Part shown: one piece after another, positions 1 through 8,612 of the stretch
Numbering within the stretch: position 1 is the first letter of the stretch
Layout of the letters: every line of letters begins with the position of its first letter
Source: Actinoallomurus liliacearum
GTDB lineage: Bacteria; Actinomycetota; Actinomycetes; Streptosporangiales; Streptosporangiaceae
DNA: 64,000 nt
Assembly: GCF_039542035.1 (NCBI RefSeq)
Contig: NZ_BAABHJ010000023.1
Location: forward strand, 310,001-374,000
Direction of reading: 5' to 3'
Notes under the pieces: generated by a model
Told to the model about the DNA's origin: nothing
The model's input: only the letters and a program-made list of their open reading frames with translations
Database searches by the model: none
Position numbers and translations under genes: made by a program

Positions 1-1200
1 GTTCAGCTCGATCATCCCCCGGTACAGCGCCGTGCCGGGCAGCAGCGGCGCGATCGCGGGCACGATGTACGGGAGCGCGGGCTCTTGGCGGCGGCGGGCC
101 AGGAGGTTCCCGAGGAGGCCCACGACCACCGCGCCGATCGCCGAGGCGAGCACCGGCGTCACGCCGGCGCCCCGCGCGAGGACGTATACCACCCAGATCA
201 ACGCGCCGCCCAGCGCGGCCGCCGCGAGCGCCCGGCGTGGGACGGCGAGGGACACCGCGAACGTCAGCGACACGGCCGCTGCGGCGATGACCGTCACGGG
301 CAGGAGGGACGTGGGCGCGGTCGGCAGGGCGCCCACGTCGACCGGGACCCCCAGGCGCACGGCGACGTACACCACCACCCCGAGACCCGACACGATGGCC
401 GCCACGATGAAGAACACCTCGAGCAGCCGGGCGGCCGCGCTGATCAGGTCGCCCGTGATGCCGTCCTGGATGCTGGCGACGAGCGGCCGTCCCGGCAGCA
501 GCGCCAGGACCGCACCGGTCACGATCGCCGAGGCGTGGCTCGGGGCGCCGATCGCGATCACCAGCGAGGCGCTCGCCGCGCCGATGGCGGCGGCCACGGT
601 GAGCTGGAAGAACTCCGCGACACCGCGACGCGCCAGCGCGGCGGCCGCGCGGTCGCCCAGGATCGTCGCCACGAACGCCGTGCCCGCCACGAGCGGCCCG
701 CCGCCGACCATGACACTGGCGGACGCGGCGATCAGTCCGAGGCCGACGATCATCAGCCACGGCGGGTACGGCGGCGGCATCCGCTTGATCTCCGCCAGCC
801 GGCGGTGCGCCTCCTCGACGTCGAGCAGGCCGAGAGACGCCTCCTGAACCAGCGCGTGCAGGGCGACCAGCCGCCAGTACGCGGGGAAGCGGCGCCGGAT
901 GGCCCGCCCGCCGGTCACCGGCATCGCGCCGTTGCCGGGATGGACGTTGACCGTGATGACGGTGAAGGTGACCGCGACGTCGGCGCGGGGCAGCTCGTAC
1001 GCGACCGCGAGGCTCAGCATCGACTCGTTCACGCGCTCGGTGGCCTCGCCGCTGGCCAGCAGCAGCTCACCCACGCGCAGAACGAGATCGAGGGCGCGCG
1101 GGGACACGGAGTCGCCGGGCTCCTCTTCAAGCGGTTCGATGGACACGTCGCCCATCAGCGTCCGCAACGTCTCTCGGAGTCGATTCGCCGCAACGCCCAT
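1..1200 (-). CDS. Threonine/serine exporter family protein (ThrE-like), 3' end outside window
   Basis: The reverse strand is open from ATG at 1200 to the window edge, about 400 codons, so the C-terminus is missing. The first 130 or so residues form a soluble domain of the DUF1212 type, with an ALDLVLRVGELLLASGEATERV segment split by family-typical Gly/Ala-rich stretches and VITVNVHPGNG. The rest is a series of hydrophobic segments (for example LMIVGLGLIAASASVMVGG and the helices after it) matching the ThrE/DUF3815 membrane part. Family members export threonine and serine across the inner membrane. It is read away from the DUF4439 genes upstream, separated by a degenerate repeat tract. Family assignment is good; substrate is inferred. 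Confidence 0.85.
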   Translation of the reverse strand, partial: MGVAANRLRETLRTLMGDVSIEPLEEEPGDSVSPRALDLVLRVGELLLASGEATERVNESMLSLAVAYELPRADVAVTFTVITVNVHPGNGAMPVTGGRAIRRRFPAYWRLVALHALVQEASLGLLDVEEAHRRLAEIKRMPPPYPPWLMIVGLGLIAASASVMVGGGPLVAGTAFVATILGDRAAAALARRGVAEFFQLTVAAAIGAASASLVIAIGAPSHASAIVTGAVLALLPGRPLVASIQDGITGDLISAAARLLEVFFIVAAIVSGLGVVVYVAVRLGVPVDVGALPTAPTSLLPVTVIAAAAVSLTFAVSLAVPRRALAAAALGGALIWVVYVLARGAGVTPVLASAIGAVVVGLLGNLLARRRQEPALPYIVPAIAPLLPGTALYRGMIELN

Positions 1201-1255
1201 AAGTCAGCCCGTAACCCCCAATAACGGTTGTCCCGGGGCAGGTTATCCGGAACCG

Positions 1256-1555
1256 CGAAACGGGCGGTCAACCCTCCGGCTCACGAGACGGGCAGTCGGC
1301 CCTCGGGCTCGGAACGACGCGTCGTCGGCGCTCCGGCTCGGATGGGAGGGCCCTTCACTCGGATGGGCAGGCCGTCGGCCTTCCGGCCGGGGAGGCGGTC
1401 GGCCGTCCGGCTCGGGACGACGCGCCGTCAGCCCTGGGCTCAGGACGACGAGTCGTCAGCCCTCGGTTCGGGCGGACGCGCCGTCGGCTCTCGGCTCGGG
1501 CGGACGGTCCTCGACTCGGAAAGACGGGCCGTCAGCCCTCCGGTTTGGGAGAGAG
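1256..1555. repeat. Degenerate tandem repeat, unit about 28 bp
   Basis: Roughly ten imperfect units of about 28 bp follow one another. The recurring core on the plus strand is a GACG..CCGTC block, then AGCCCTC, then CGGCTCGGG. Unit spacing varies by a few bases and copies are diverged. The tract fills the gap between the ThrE-like gene and the DUF4439 gene and runs into the last codons of the latter, so the repeat may have grown out of that gene's 3' end. It contains no convincing gene. Confidence 0.7.
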
Positions 1556-1987
1556 GGCGCCGGCCGGCAGCCCCGGGAACGCCTCCGACGGCGGCGCGTC
1601 CCGCCAGCGGACCGCGCGCACCGCCGCCTCCTGCATCGCCTGGGCGGCGTAGCGGCGAAGGTTCGGATCACTCGCGCCCGCCAGCACCGCGTAACCCGCG
1701 ATCACGCCGTCCTCGAGCGTGGCGGCGAGCCGTGCCGCGCTGCTCTCCGAGGTGACCTTGAACGGCAGCCGATAGGCGGCGGCCGCGGCCACCGGACGGC
1801 CTCCGGCGCTCTGGATGTAGCCGCGCAGCCGGTCGCGTCGGCTGCGATGGGCGTTCCAGATCAGCGTGACGTTCTGCCGCTGGGCGGGCGAGACGTGACC
1901 ACCGAGCACGCCGTACCCGAAGACCGCGACGTGCTCCGCGGCGAGCGCCGCCTGCAACGCCGCGACCGTGTCCTGCGTGCCGGTCAT
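1532..1987 (-). CDS. Ferritin-like DUF4439 domain protein
   Basis: This 151-residue protein starts at ATG 1987 behind AAGGAGG with a 4-base spacer. It is an alanine-rich four-helix protein: TVAALQAALAAEHVAVFGYG at the N-terminus, then RQNVTLIWNAHRSRRDRLRG, then two more helices. The Glu-His pair in the first helix and the later NAHRSRRD stretch fit the ferritin-like DUF4439 family, whose function is not established. In actinomycetes this family commonly sits beside rimP, as here. Its start codon overlaps the stop of the last upstream mini-ORF (ATGA), suggesting coupled translation. Confidence 0.8.
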   Translation of the reverse strand: MTGTQDTVAALQAALAAEHVAVFGYGVLGGHVSPAQRQNVTLIWNAHRSRRDRLRGYIQSAGGRPVAAAAAYRLPFKVTSESSAARLAATLEDGVIAGYAVLAGASDPNLRRYAAQAMQEAAVRAVRWRDAPPSEAFPGLPAGALSPKPEG

Positions 1988-2297
1988 GCGGCCTCCTTCG
2001 TCGGAGGGGTGACCAGAGGTGCTGTGTTCATGGTTCGCTCGCTGCGCTCACTCACGGGGCCTCCTTCGTCGGAGGGGTGACCAGAGGTGCTGTGTTCATG
2101 GTTCGCTCGCTGCGCTCACTCACGGGGCCTCCTTCGTCGGAGGGGTGACCAGAGGTGCTGTGCTCATGGTTCGCTCGCTGCGCTCACTCACGGGGCCTCC
2201 TTCGTCGGAGGGGTGACCAGAGGTGCTGTGCTCATGGTTCGCTCGCTGCGCTCACTCACGGGACCTCCTTCGTCGGAGGGGTGACCATCGCATCCAT
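1984..2297 (-). other. Train of five overlapping mini-ORFs between two DUF4439 genes
   Basis: Read on the minus strand, the stop of the upstream DUF4439 lipoprotein gene overlaps an ATG (TGATG) opening a 13-codon frame, 2297-2256, ending in VTPPTKEVP. Four identical-length frames follow at 2259-2188, 2191-2120, 2123-2052 and 2055-1984. Each has GTG, 22 further codons and TGA, and encodes VSERSERTM, then S or N, TAPLVTPP and TKEA plus a last residue. Successive frames overlap by GTGA, and the last one overlaps the next gene by ATGA. Each carries AAGGAGG just before its stop, serving the following start. Whether any peptide is made is unknown. Confidence 0.6.
1991..2287. repeat. 68-bp tandem repeat, four copies plus a partial fifth
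   Basis: Units begin at 1991, 2059, 2127 and 2195, with a truncated fifth at 2263. Copies are nearly identical; they differ at one base of the GTTCATGG/GCTCATGG segment and at GGGGCC/GGGACC. The minus strand of each unit contains the GAGCGCAGCGAGCGAACC element, an internal ATG and an AAGGAGG ribosome-binding site. There are no unique spacers, so it is not a CRISPR array. Confidence 0.95.
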
Positions 2298-2800
2298 CAG
2301 AGGCCCCCGGTGAGGGCCTGGGCGTGGCCTGCCTCGCAGGCGCCGATGCAGGCGAGCAGCTGGGCGAGTGCCGGGTCGACCCGGCGGGCGTCGTCGGCGC
2401 GGGCGCTCGCGGCCTTGCGCTCGGCCGACCGCAGCGCCGCGAGGGCGTGCGACTCGGTGCCCGGCGCGGTCGCGGTCGCCTGTGGGCTCGGCGTGGCGGT
2501 GCCGGTCTTCGTGCCGGGGACGTAGTGGCGTCTCAGGACCGCCAGATGCTGCGTGTGGTGATCGTGCAGCGGTTTCAGCCGGTCGGCCAGGTTCCGGTGC
2601 GCGCCGAGCACCGCCTCGTACAGCGCGATGAGCGCCGCCTCGTTGTCGATCGCGGCGGTCAGCACGGACACCGTGGGGCCGGGCGGCGGTGCCTGCGCCT
2701 GTCCGACACTGGTGCATCCGGTGATCGTGGCCAGCACCGCGGCGGAGCCACCGAGCATCGCCGCGCGCCGCGTGGGAGCCGGGAACCGCAGCGCGTCCAA
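2297..2800 (-). CDS. DUF4439-type ferritin-like lipoprotein
   Basis: The frame is open further upstream, but the best start is TTG at 2800, preceded by GGAGG five bases away. This gives 167 residues and places a signal sequence at the N-terminus: PTRRAAMLGGSAAVLATITGC, with a twin Arg pair, a hydrophobic stretch and a lipobox cysteine near residue 29. The mature part has helices containing AAIDNEAALIALYEAVL and a Pro/Thr-rich linker (about residues 90-110). It resembles the neighbouring DUF4439 protein and is probably surface-anchored. It is divergent from rimP. The alternative ATG at 2947 would overlap the rimP promoter region and bury the signal sequence, so it was not chosen. Confidence 0.65.
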   Translation of the reverse strand: MDALRFPAPTRRAAMLGGSAAVLATITGCTSVGQAQAPPPGPTVSVLTAAIDNEAALIALYEAVLGAHRNLADRLKPLHDHHTQHLAVLRRHYVPGTKTGTATPSPQATATAPGTESHALAALRSAERKAASARADDARRVDPALAQLLACIGACEAGHAQALTGGL

Positions 2801-2967
2801 GCGTGCCTCCGTTCGTGATCTCTTGCACTCCGCTGCGCAAGCATTCCACAAGGGTGTGCCCGCCTGCTGGCGATGCGGGCACCCGGCCCCCTCGGCTGTG
2901 GATAGTCTTGGGTGCGGAGTGGGCGCATCGGGCGGCCACCGTCCCATCAGGCATGAAGGAGGCCCAC

Positions 2968-3501
2968 ATGAGCGTGGACGGCCGCCATGGCAGCGCTCAG
3001 GCGGGCCGGCGCGGATCCGGGCACGAGGCGCGGGCCGCGTTGATGCGACTGCTCGAACCCGTGGTCGCCGGTGCCGGGTACGACCTGGAGGACGTCATCG
3101 TGGCCCCGGCCGGCAAGCGCCGGCAGGTGCGGGTCATCGTCGACGCCGACGGCGGGGTGAGCCTCGACGACGTCGCGGACGTCAGCCAGGAGATCTCGCA
3201 GGCCCTCGACGACAGTGACGCGATGGGCTCCGCCCCGTACGTCCTCGAGGTGACCTCACCGGGCGTCGACCGGCCGCTCACGCAGCCGCGGCACTGGCGG
3301 CGCGCGGCCGGCCGTCTCGTCCGCGCGACGCTCTCCGAGGGCGGAGACCTCACCGGCCGGGTCGTGAGTGCCGACGACACGGCCGTCGTACTGGACAGTG
3401 ACGGCCGTGAGCGCCGGTTGGGCTACGACGAGCTCACCCGCGGACTGGTCCAGGTGGAGTTCAATCGCCGGGGCGACGACGCCGCCGGCGACGAGGACTA
3501 G
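2968..3501 (+). CDS. rimP: Ribosome maturation factor RimP
   Basis: RimP binds the 30S subunit precursor and helps its late maturation. The 177-residue product starts at ATG 2968, seven bases after AAGGAGG; the frame is open upstream but without a better site. The N-terminal alpha/beta domain carries LLEPVVAGAGYDLEDV and VIVDADGGVSLDDVADVSQEIS, then YVLEVTSPGVDRPL, which is a RimP signature, followed by the C-terminal Sm-like beta barrel (GRVVSADDTAVVL). nusA follows after 11 bases, the usual gene order. Confidence 0.97.
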   Translation: MSVDGRHGSAQAGRRGSGHEARAALMRLLEPVVAGAGYDLEDVIVAPAGKRRQVRVIVDADGGVSLDDVADVSQEISQALDDSDAMGSAPYVLEVTSPGVDRPLTQPRHWRRAAGRLVRATLSEGGDLTGRVVSADDTAVVLDSDGRERRLGYDELTRGLVQVEFNRRGDDAAGDED

Positions 3502-3512
3502 GGGGAGGCCTC

Positions 3513-4535
3513 GTGGACATCGACATGACCGCCCTGCGGAGTCTCGAGAGTGAGAAGGACATCTCTCTCGACCTCGTGGTCAAGGCGATCGAGGAAGCAT
3601 TGCTCATCGCGTACCACCGGACCGAGGGTGCGGCGCCGAAGGCGCGCGTCGAGCTCGACCGGAACACCGGTCACGTCACCGTGTGGGCGACGGAGACCGA
3701 TGAGGAGGGCGTGGGCGTCCGGGAGTACGACGACACGCCGACCAATTTCAGCCGGATCGCGGCGACCACCGCGAAGCAGGTCATCCTGCAGCACCTGCGC
3801 AACGCCGAGGACGAGTTGACGTTCGGCGAGTACGCCGGGCGTGAGGGCGACATCGTCGCGGGCGTGATCCAGCAGGGCAAGGACCCGCGCAACGTCCTCG
3901 TCGACCTCGGCAAGCTCGAGGGCGTGCTGCCGCCGGAGGAGCAGGTCCCCGGTGAGAACTACGACCACGGCGAGCGGATCCGCTCGTACGTCGTGCAGGT
4001 CAAGAAGGGGCACCGCGGGCCGCTGGTGAAGCTGTCCCGTACCCATCCGAACCTCGTGAAGAAGCTCTTCGCGCTCGAGGTTCCGGAGATCGCGGACGGC
4101 ACCGTGGAGATCGCGGCGATCGCCCGGGAGGCCGGTCACCGTACGAAGATCGCCGTGCGGTCCCGTAAGGCCGGGGTCAACGCCAAGGGCGCCTGCATCG
4201 GGCCGATGGGCAGCCGGGTCCGGAACGTCATGCACGAGCTGCACGGCGAGAAGATCGACATCGTCGACTGGTCGGACGAACCTGCCGAGTTCGTCGGGAA
4301 TGCACTGTCCCCGGCGCGGGTTAACCATGTCGAGGTCGTCGACGCCGAAGGGCGGGCCGCGCGGGTCGTGGTGCCCGACTACCAGCTCTCCCTGGCGATC
4401 GGAAAAGAAGGGCAGAACGCCCGTCTCGCCGCACGGCTCACCGGCTGGCGGATCGATATCCGTCCCGACACCGAGTCGGGATCTTCTACCGAAGGGGAGC
4501 ATGCGGCCGGTCCCGCCGACGCCTCGACGCGGTAG
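3513..4535 (+). CDS. nusA: Transcription termination/antitermination factor NusA
   Basis: NusA binds RNA polymerase and nascent RNA and modulates pausing, termination and antitermination. Start is GTG 3513 after GGGGAGG. The 340-residue product shows the N-terminal RNA-polymerase-binding domain (about 1-105), an S1 domain (about 110-180, GREGDIVAGVIQQGKD region) and two KH domains (about 190-320, with KAGVNAKGACIGPMGSRV and LAIGKEGQNARLAARLTGW). As usual in actinobacteria, the acidic C-terminal repeats of the enterobacterial protein are absent. It lies in the rimP-nusA-ylxR-infB cluster. Confidence 0.98.
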   Translation: MDIDMTALRSLESEKDISLDLVVKAIEEALLIAYHRTEGAAPKARVELDRNTGHVTVWATETDEEGVGVREYDDTPTNFSRIAATTAKQVILQHLRNAEDELTFGEYAGREGDIVAGVIQQGKDPRNVLVDLGKLEGVLPPEEQVPGENYDHGERIRSYVVQVKKGHRGPLVKLSRTHPNLVKKLFALEVPEIADGTVEIAAIAREAGHRTKIAVRSRKAGVNAKGACIGPMGSRVRNVMHELHGEKIDIVDWSDEPAEFVGNALSPARVNHVEVVDAEGRAARVVVPDYQLSLAIGKEGQNARLAARLTGWRIDIRPDTESGSSTEGEHAAGPADASTR

Positions 4536-4539
4536 ACTG

Positions 4540-4815
4540 ATGAATTGTGGCCGAGCGGCCCCACGGCGCACGTGTGTGGGCTGCCGGGTTCGTACGGCCA
4601 AGTCCGACCTGCTGCGCCTGGTCGTGATCGAGGGCTCCATTGTCCCCGATCCGCACGGGCGACTGCCGGGAAGGGGCGCCTCCCTGCACCCCGACCTGGC
4701 GTGTTTTGAGCTGGCCGAGCGTCGTCGGGCGTTCTCGCGGGCATTCCGCCTGCCGGGACCGCTCGACATCAGTGCGCTCCGGCGCTGGTTCGAGACAGAG
4801 CAGGGCGGTTCGTAA
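4540..4815 (+). CDS. ylxR: YlxR family RNA-binding protein (DUF448)
   Basis: The 91-residue product begins at ATG 4540, five bases after the nusA stop. It contains the family hallmarks PRRTCVGCRVR near the N-terminus and GRGASLHPD in the middle, then a basic helix RRRAFSRAF. YlxR proteins are small basic RNA-binding or nucleoid-associated proteins almost always encoded between nusA and infB. The ribosome-binding site is weak, so translation is probably coupled to nusA. Confidence 0.93.
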   Translation: MNCGRAAPRRTCVGCRVRTAKSDLLRLVVIEGSIVPDPHGRLPGRGASLHPDLACFELAERRRAFSRAFRLPGPLDISALRRWFETEQGGS

Positions 4816-4933
4816 GCGACGTCTAGTCGGAAGCAGGTCGAGATTGCTATGAGCGCTCGATGAGCACGCAGCGATGATTACCGCAAGGTAGCGACGGTCC
4901 GTGGACGTTTCCCCGGGCCGAGTAGGGAGTGCA

Positions 4934-7900
4934 GTGGCAAAGGTCCGGGTGTACGAGCTCGCCAAGGAGTTCGGTGTTGAGAGCAAGGCCGTCATGGCCA
5001 AGCTCAACGAGATGGGCGAGTTCGTCCGTTCGGCGTCCTCGACGATCGAGGCGCCGGTAGTACGCAGACTTAAAGAAGCATTCGGTGGCGGGCCGGCCAA
5101 GTCGTCCGCCGACAGAAGAGGATCGGCTCCGGTTCCGAAGCCGGGTCCGCGCAGGCCCGTTCCGGGTCCGAAGCCGGCCGCACCGCGGCAGGAACAGCAG
5201 CCGCGCCAAGAGCAGCAGCCTCGCCAGGAGCAGCAGCCTCGCCAGGAGCAGCAGTCCCGGCAGGATCTGAAGCCCGAGTTCAAGCCGGAGGCGGCGCGCC
5301 CCGAGGCGCCGTCCGCCCCTCAGGCTCCGAAGCCGGGTCCCCGTCAGCCCGCGCCGCGTCCCGCGACGCCCCGGCCCGGCCCCGCCCAGCAGGGCGGCGG
5401 CGGTGCTCCCGGGCCCAGGCCCGGTCCCCGTCCGGCGCCTGCGGCCGGTCGTCCCGGCTCCGCGCCGAAGCCCGGTCCGCGTCCCAGTGGCGCGGGCGGT
5501 CCCGGCGGTTCCGGTGGCACGGGCGGTCCCGGTGGGCAGCGTCCGGCCGCGCCCGGCCAGCGTCCCGGCGGCGGTCGCCCGCGTCCGGGCAACAACCCGT
5601 TCTCTTCGACCAACACCGGCATGGGTTCGGCCAAGCCGGGTCCGCGCCCGGGTCCCCCCGGCCAGCGCGGCGACCGCCCCGCGGGTCCGCGCGGCGACCG
5701 TCCGGGCGGGCCTCGTGGTGACCGTCCCGGCGGCGCGCCTCGTGGCGACCGTCCGGCGGGCGCCCCGCCGCGTCCGGCGCCGCCCGGCGGCCGTCCGGGT
5801 GCTCCCGGTGCGGGCGGTCCCCGTCCGAATCCGGGCAGCATGCCGCCCCGGCCGGGAGGCCCGCGGCCCAGCCCGATGAACATGCCGTCCCGTCCGCAGC
5901 GTGACACGGGTGGCCCCGGCGGCCCGGGTGGTCGCGGTCGTCCCGGTGGTGGCGGCGGCGGTGGCCGTCCCGGTGGTGGCGGCGGTCGTCCCGGCGGTGC
6001 CGGTCGTCCCGGTGGTGGCGGCGGCGGCTTCGGCGGCCCGGCCGGTGCCGGCGGCGGTGGCCGTCCGGGTGGCGGCGGCGGCTTCGGCGGCCCGCGCCCC
6101 GGTGGCGGCGGTCGCGGCCGTGGTGGCACGCAGGGCGCGTTCGGCCGTCCGGGCGGGCGTCCCGCACGCGGTCGCAAGTCCAAGAAGCAGCGGCGTCAAG
6201 AGTTCGACAACATGCAGGCGCCGGCGATCGGCGGCGTGCGTGTTCCCCGTGGTAACGGCAAGACCATCCGGCTGCCGCAAGGCGCCTCGCTGACCGACTT
6301 CGCCGAGAAGATCGGCGCCAACCCGGCGTCGCTCGTCGAGGTGATGCTGCACCTCGGTGAGATGGTGACGGCGACCCAGTCGGTCAACGAGGAGACGCTG
6401 CAGGTCCTCGGCACCGAGCTGGACTACGACGTCCAGGTCGTCAGCCCGGAGGACGAGGACCGCGAGCTGCTCGAGTCCTTCGACATCGAGTTCGGCGAGG
6501 ACGAGGGCGGCGAGGAGAGCCTCGTCTCCCGGCCGCCGGTGGTCACCGTCATGGGCCACGTCGACCACGGTAAGACGAAGCTGCTCGACGCCATCCGCAA
6601 CGCCAACGTGGTGGCCGGCGAGGCCGGCGGCATCACCCAGCACATCGGCGCCTACCAGGTCGCGACCGAGGTCGACGGCGAGGAGCGCAAGATCACCTTC
6701 ATCGACACCCCGGGTCACGAGGCGTTCACCGCCATGCGTGCCCGTGGTGCCGAGACGACCGACCTGGTCGTCCTGGTGGTCGCCGCCGACGACGGGGTGA
6801 AGCCGCAGACCACCGAGGCCATCGACCACGCGAACGCGGCCGGTGTGCCGATCGTCGTCGCGGTCAACAAGGTGGACAAGGAGGGGGCGGACCCGCAGCG
6901 GGTGCGTGCCCAGCTCACCGAGTACGGCCTCGTCGCCGAGGAGTTCGGTGGCCAGACGCAGTTCGTCGACATCTCGGCGAAGCAGCGGCTGGGCATCGAG
7001 GACCTGCTCGAGGCGGTCGTGCTGACCGCCGACGCCGAGCTCGACCTGCGGGCCAACCCGGCCCAGGACGCGCAGGGCGTCGCGATCGAGGCGCACCTCG
7101 ACAAGGGCCGCGGTTCCGTGGCGACCGTGCTCGTGCAGCGCGGCACGCTGCGGGTCGGCGACTCGATCGTCTGTGGTGAGGCCTTCGGCCGCGTCCGGGC
7201 GATGCTCGACGAGAACGGCAACAACGTCGATGAGGCGCTGCCGTCCCGTCCGGTCCTGGTGCTGGGCCTGTCGGCCACGCCGGGCGCCGGCGACAACTTC
7301 ATCGTCGTCGACGACGACCGGATGGCCCGGCAGATCGCCGACCGCCGTCAGGCCCGCAAGCGCAACGCCGAGCTGCTCCGCAGCCGCGGCCGTCGCACCC
7401 TCGAGGAGCTGTTCAAGGACCTCGAGAAGGGCGAGGTGCAGGAGCTGCTGCTCGTCGTCAAGGGCGACGTGTCCGGTTCGGTGGAGGCCCTGGAGGACGC
7501 GCTCCTCAAGATCGACGTCGGCGACGAGGTCGGTCTGCGCGTCATCCGCCGCGGTGTCGGTGCGATCACCCAGGACGACGTGAACCTCGCGCTCACGTCC
7601 CAGGGCACGGTCATCATCGGCTTCAACGTCCGTCCCGAGCGCAACGCTCAGGAGCTGGCGGACCGCGAGGGCGTCGACATCCGCTACTACTCGGTCATCT
7701 ACCAGGCGATCGAAGAGGTCGAGGCGGCCCTCAAGGGCATGCTCAAGCCCGAGTTCGAGGAGGCCCAGCTCGGCACGGCGGAGATCCGCGAGATCTTCAA
7801 GGTGCCGCGCATCGGCAACGTCGCGGGCTCGATGGTCCAGTCCGGCACGATCAACCGCAACAGCAAGGCGCGTCTGATCCGCGACGGCGTGGTGGTCGCC

Positions 7901-8053
7901 GACAACCTCACGGTGTCCTCGCTCCGCCGGTTCAAGGACGACGCGACCGAGGTCCGCGAGGGCTTCGAGTGCGGTATCGGGGTCGGCTACGGCGACATCA
8001 AGATCGGCGACATCATCGAGACCTTCGAGATGCGGGAGAAGCCGCGAGTCTGA
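4934..8053 (+). CDS. infB: Translation initiation factor IF-2
   Basis: IF-2 is the GTPase that brings initiator tRNA to the ribosome. I place the start at GTG 4934, giving VAKVRVYELAKEFG, the conserved N-terminus; an in-frame upstream start at 4901 would add 11 residues. Order: first IF2_N domain (about 2-52); a long Pro/Gly/Arg-rich linker (about 55-425) with four PRQEQQ-type repeats and several RGDRP repeats; second IF2_N domain (about 444-510); GTPase domain with GHVDHGKT (about 541), DTPGHEAF (about 590) and NKVDKE (about 644); then the C-terminal barrel domains. At 1039 residues it is longer than the E. coli protein because of the linker. Confidence 0.98.
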   Translation: MAKVRVYELAKEFGVESKAVMAKLNEMGEFVRSASSTIEAPVVRRLKEAFGGGPAKSSADRRGSAPVPKPGPRRPVPGPKPAAPRQEQQPRQEQQPRQEQQPRQEQQSRQDLKPEFKPEAARPEAPSAPQAPKPGPRQPAPRPATPRPGPAQQGGGGAPGPRPGPRPAPAAGRPGSAPKPGPRPSGAGGPGGSGGTGGPGGQRPAAPGQRPGGGRPRPGNNPFSSTNTGMGSAKPGPRPGPPGQRGDRPAGPRGDRPGGPRGDRPGGAPRGDRPAGAPPRPAPPGGRPGAPGAGGPRPNPGSMPPRPGGPRPSPMNMPSRPQRDTGGPGGPGGRGRPGGGGGGGRPGGGGGRPGGAGRPGGGGGGFGGPAGAGGGGRPGGGGGFGGPRPGGGGRGRGGTQGAFGRPGGRPARGRKSKKQRRQEFDNMQAPAIGGVRVPRGNGKTIRLPQGASLTDFAEKIGANPASLVEVMLHLGEMVTATQSVNEETLQVLGTELDYDVQVVSPEDEDRELLESFDIEFGEDEGGEESLVSRPPVVTVMGHVDHGKTKLLDAIRNANVVAGEAGGITQHIGAYQVATEVDGEERKITFIDTPGHEAFTAMRARGAETTDLVVLVVAADDGVKPQTTEAIDHANAAGVPIVVAVNKVDKEGADPQRVRAQLTEYGLVAEEFGGQTQFVDISAKQRLGIEDLLEAVVLTADAELDLRANPAQDAQGVAIEAHLDKGRGSVATVLVQRGTLRVGDSIVCGEAFGRVRAMLDENGNNVDEALPSRPVLVLGLSATPGAGDNFIVVDDDRMARQIADRRQARKRNAELLRSRGRRTLEELFKDLEKGEVQELLLVVKGDVSGSVEALEDALLKIDVGDEVGLRVIRRGVGAITQDDVNLALTSQGTVIIGFNVRPERNAQELADREGVDIRYYSVIYQAIEEVEAALKGMLKPEFEEAQLGTAEIREIFKVPRIGNVAGSMVQSGTINRNSKARLIRDGVVVADNLTVSSLRRFKDDATEVREGFECGIGVGYGDIKIGDIIETFEMREKPRV

Positions 8054-8091
8054 TCCAGACCCGAAGGCCCTGAGACGGCCGACCCGGCGTG

Positions 8092-8120
8092 GGTGGCGTG
8101 CGGCTCTGTCGCACGCCACC
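8092..8120 (+). terminator. Hairpin downstream of infB
   Basis: An 11-bp perfect stem GGTGGCGTGCG / CGCACGCCACC encloses a 7-base loop about 40 bases after the infB stop. There is no T-run, as is common for actinomycete terminators. A second imperfect stem pairs about 8124-8139 with 8154-8168. Confidence 0.6.
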
Positions 8121-8232
8121 TAGGCCTGTCTCGAAGTCCCGCGCGCTGCGGACGGGGACCTCGAGACGGGTCCTGGCTGTCGGTCCGTTCCCCTAGGGTG
8201 ATGATGCGGATGACCGGAACGGATCGCGCGGG

Positions 8233-8541
8233 GTGACCGTTGTGTATGTGGGATCGCTGACTCTGGACCTGTTGCTCGGCGACGTACGCTCGCTGAAGCA
8301 GAAGCGTTCCGTCGTCCGCCCGATCGTCGCCGAGGTACGGCGCCGGTTCCCGGCGGTGGCGGCGGCCGAGACCGGTCACCTCGACCTGCATCGGCGGGCG
8401 GAGATCGGTGTCGCGGTCGTGTCCGACACGGCGGGCAACTGCGTCGAGGTGCTCGAGGCCTGCGAGCGTCTCATCGCCGGGCGACCGGAGATCGAGCTCC
8501 TGTCCACCAGGCAGCGGCTCTTCAACGAAGAAGAGGCGTGA
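8233..8541 (+). CDS. DUF503 family protein
   Basis: The 102-residue product starts at GTG 8233. It has the DUF503 pattern: VGSLTLDLLLGDVRSLKQKRSVVRPI, then a central VAAAETGHLDLHRRAEIGVAVVS strand region, and a C-terminal helix. DUF503 (YlxP-like) proteins form small ferredoxin-like folds of unknown function and are regularly encoded between infB and rbfA, as here. A ribosome-related role is inferred from context only. Confidence 0.88.
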   Translation: MTVVYVGSLTLDLLLGDVRSLKQKRSVVRPIVAEVRRRFPAVAAAETGHLDLHRRAEIGVAVVSDTAGNCVEVLEACERLIAGRPEIELLSTRQRLFNEEEA

Positions 8542-8612
8542 TCGAGGCCCGCGAGGCATCGGCGAGGACACGTACCGGCCGCCCCCAGCGGCCGAACGAC
8601 AATGGAGGAACT

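Noticed and set aside
85..1224. Plus-strand frames of 270-390 codons over the first 2 kb
   Set aside because: Products are Arg/His/Asp-rich shadows of the ThrE-like gene on the minus strand.
1991..2287. CRISPR array
   Set aside because: Units are contiguous 68-bp repeats with no spacers and no cas genes.
4300..4815. Longer 171-residue start for YlxR
   Set aside because: The extension lies within nusA and is not part of the YlxR family; the conserved part begins just after ATG 4540.
4847..8119. A 1090-codon open frame antisense to infB
   Set aside because: It mirrors the strong codon bias of infB on the other strand. The plus strand encodes all IF-2 motifs, and the antisense product is low-complexity and unlike any protein.
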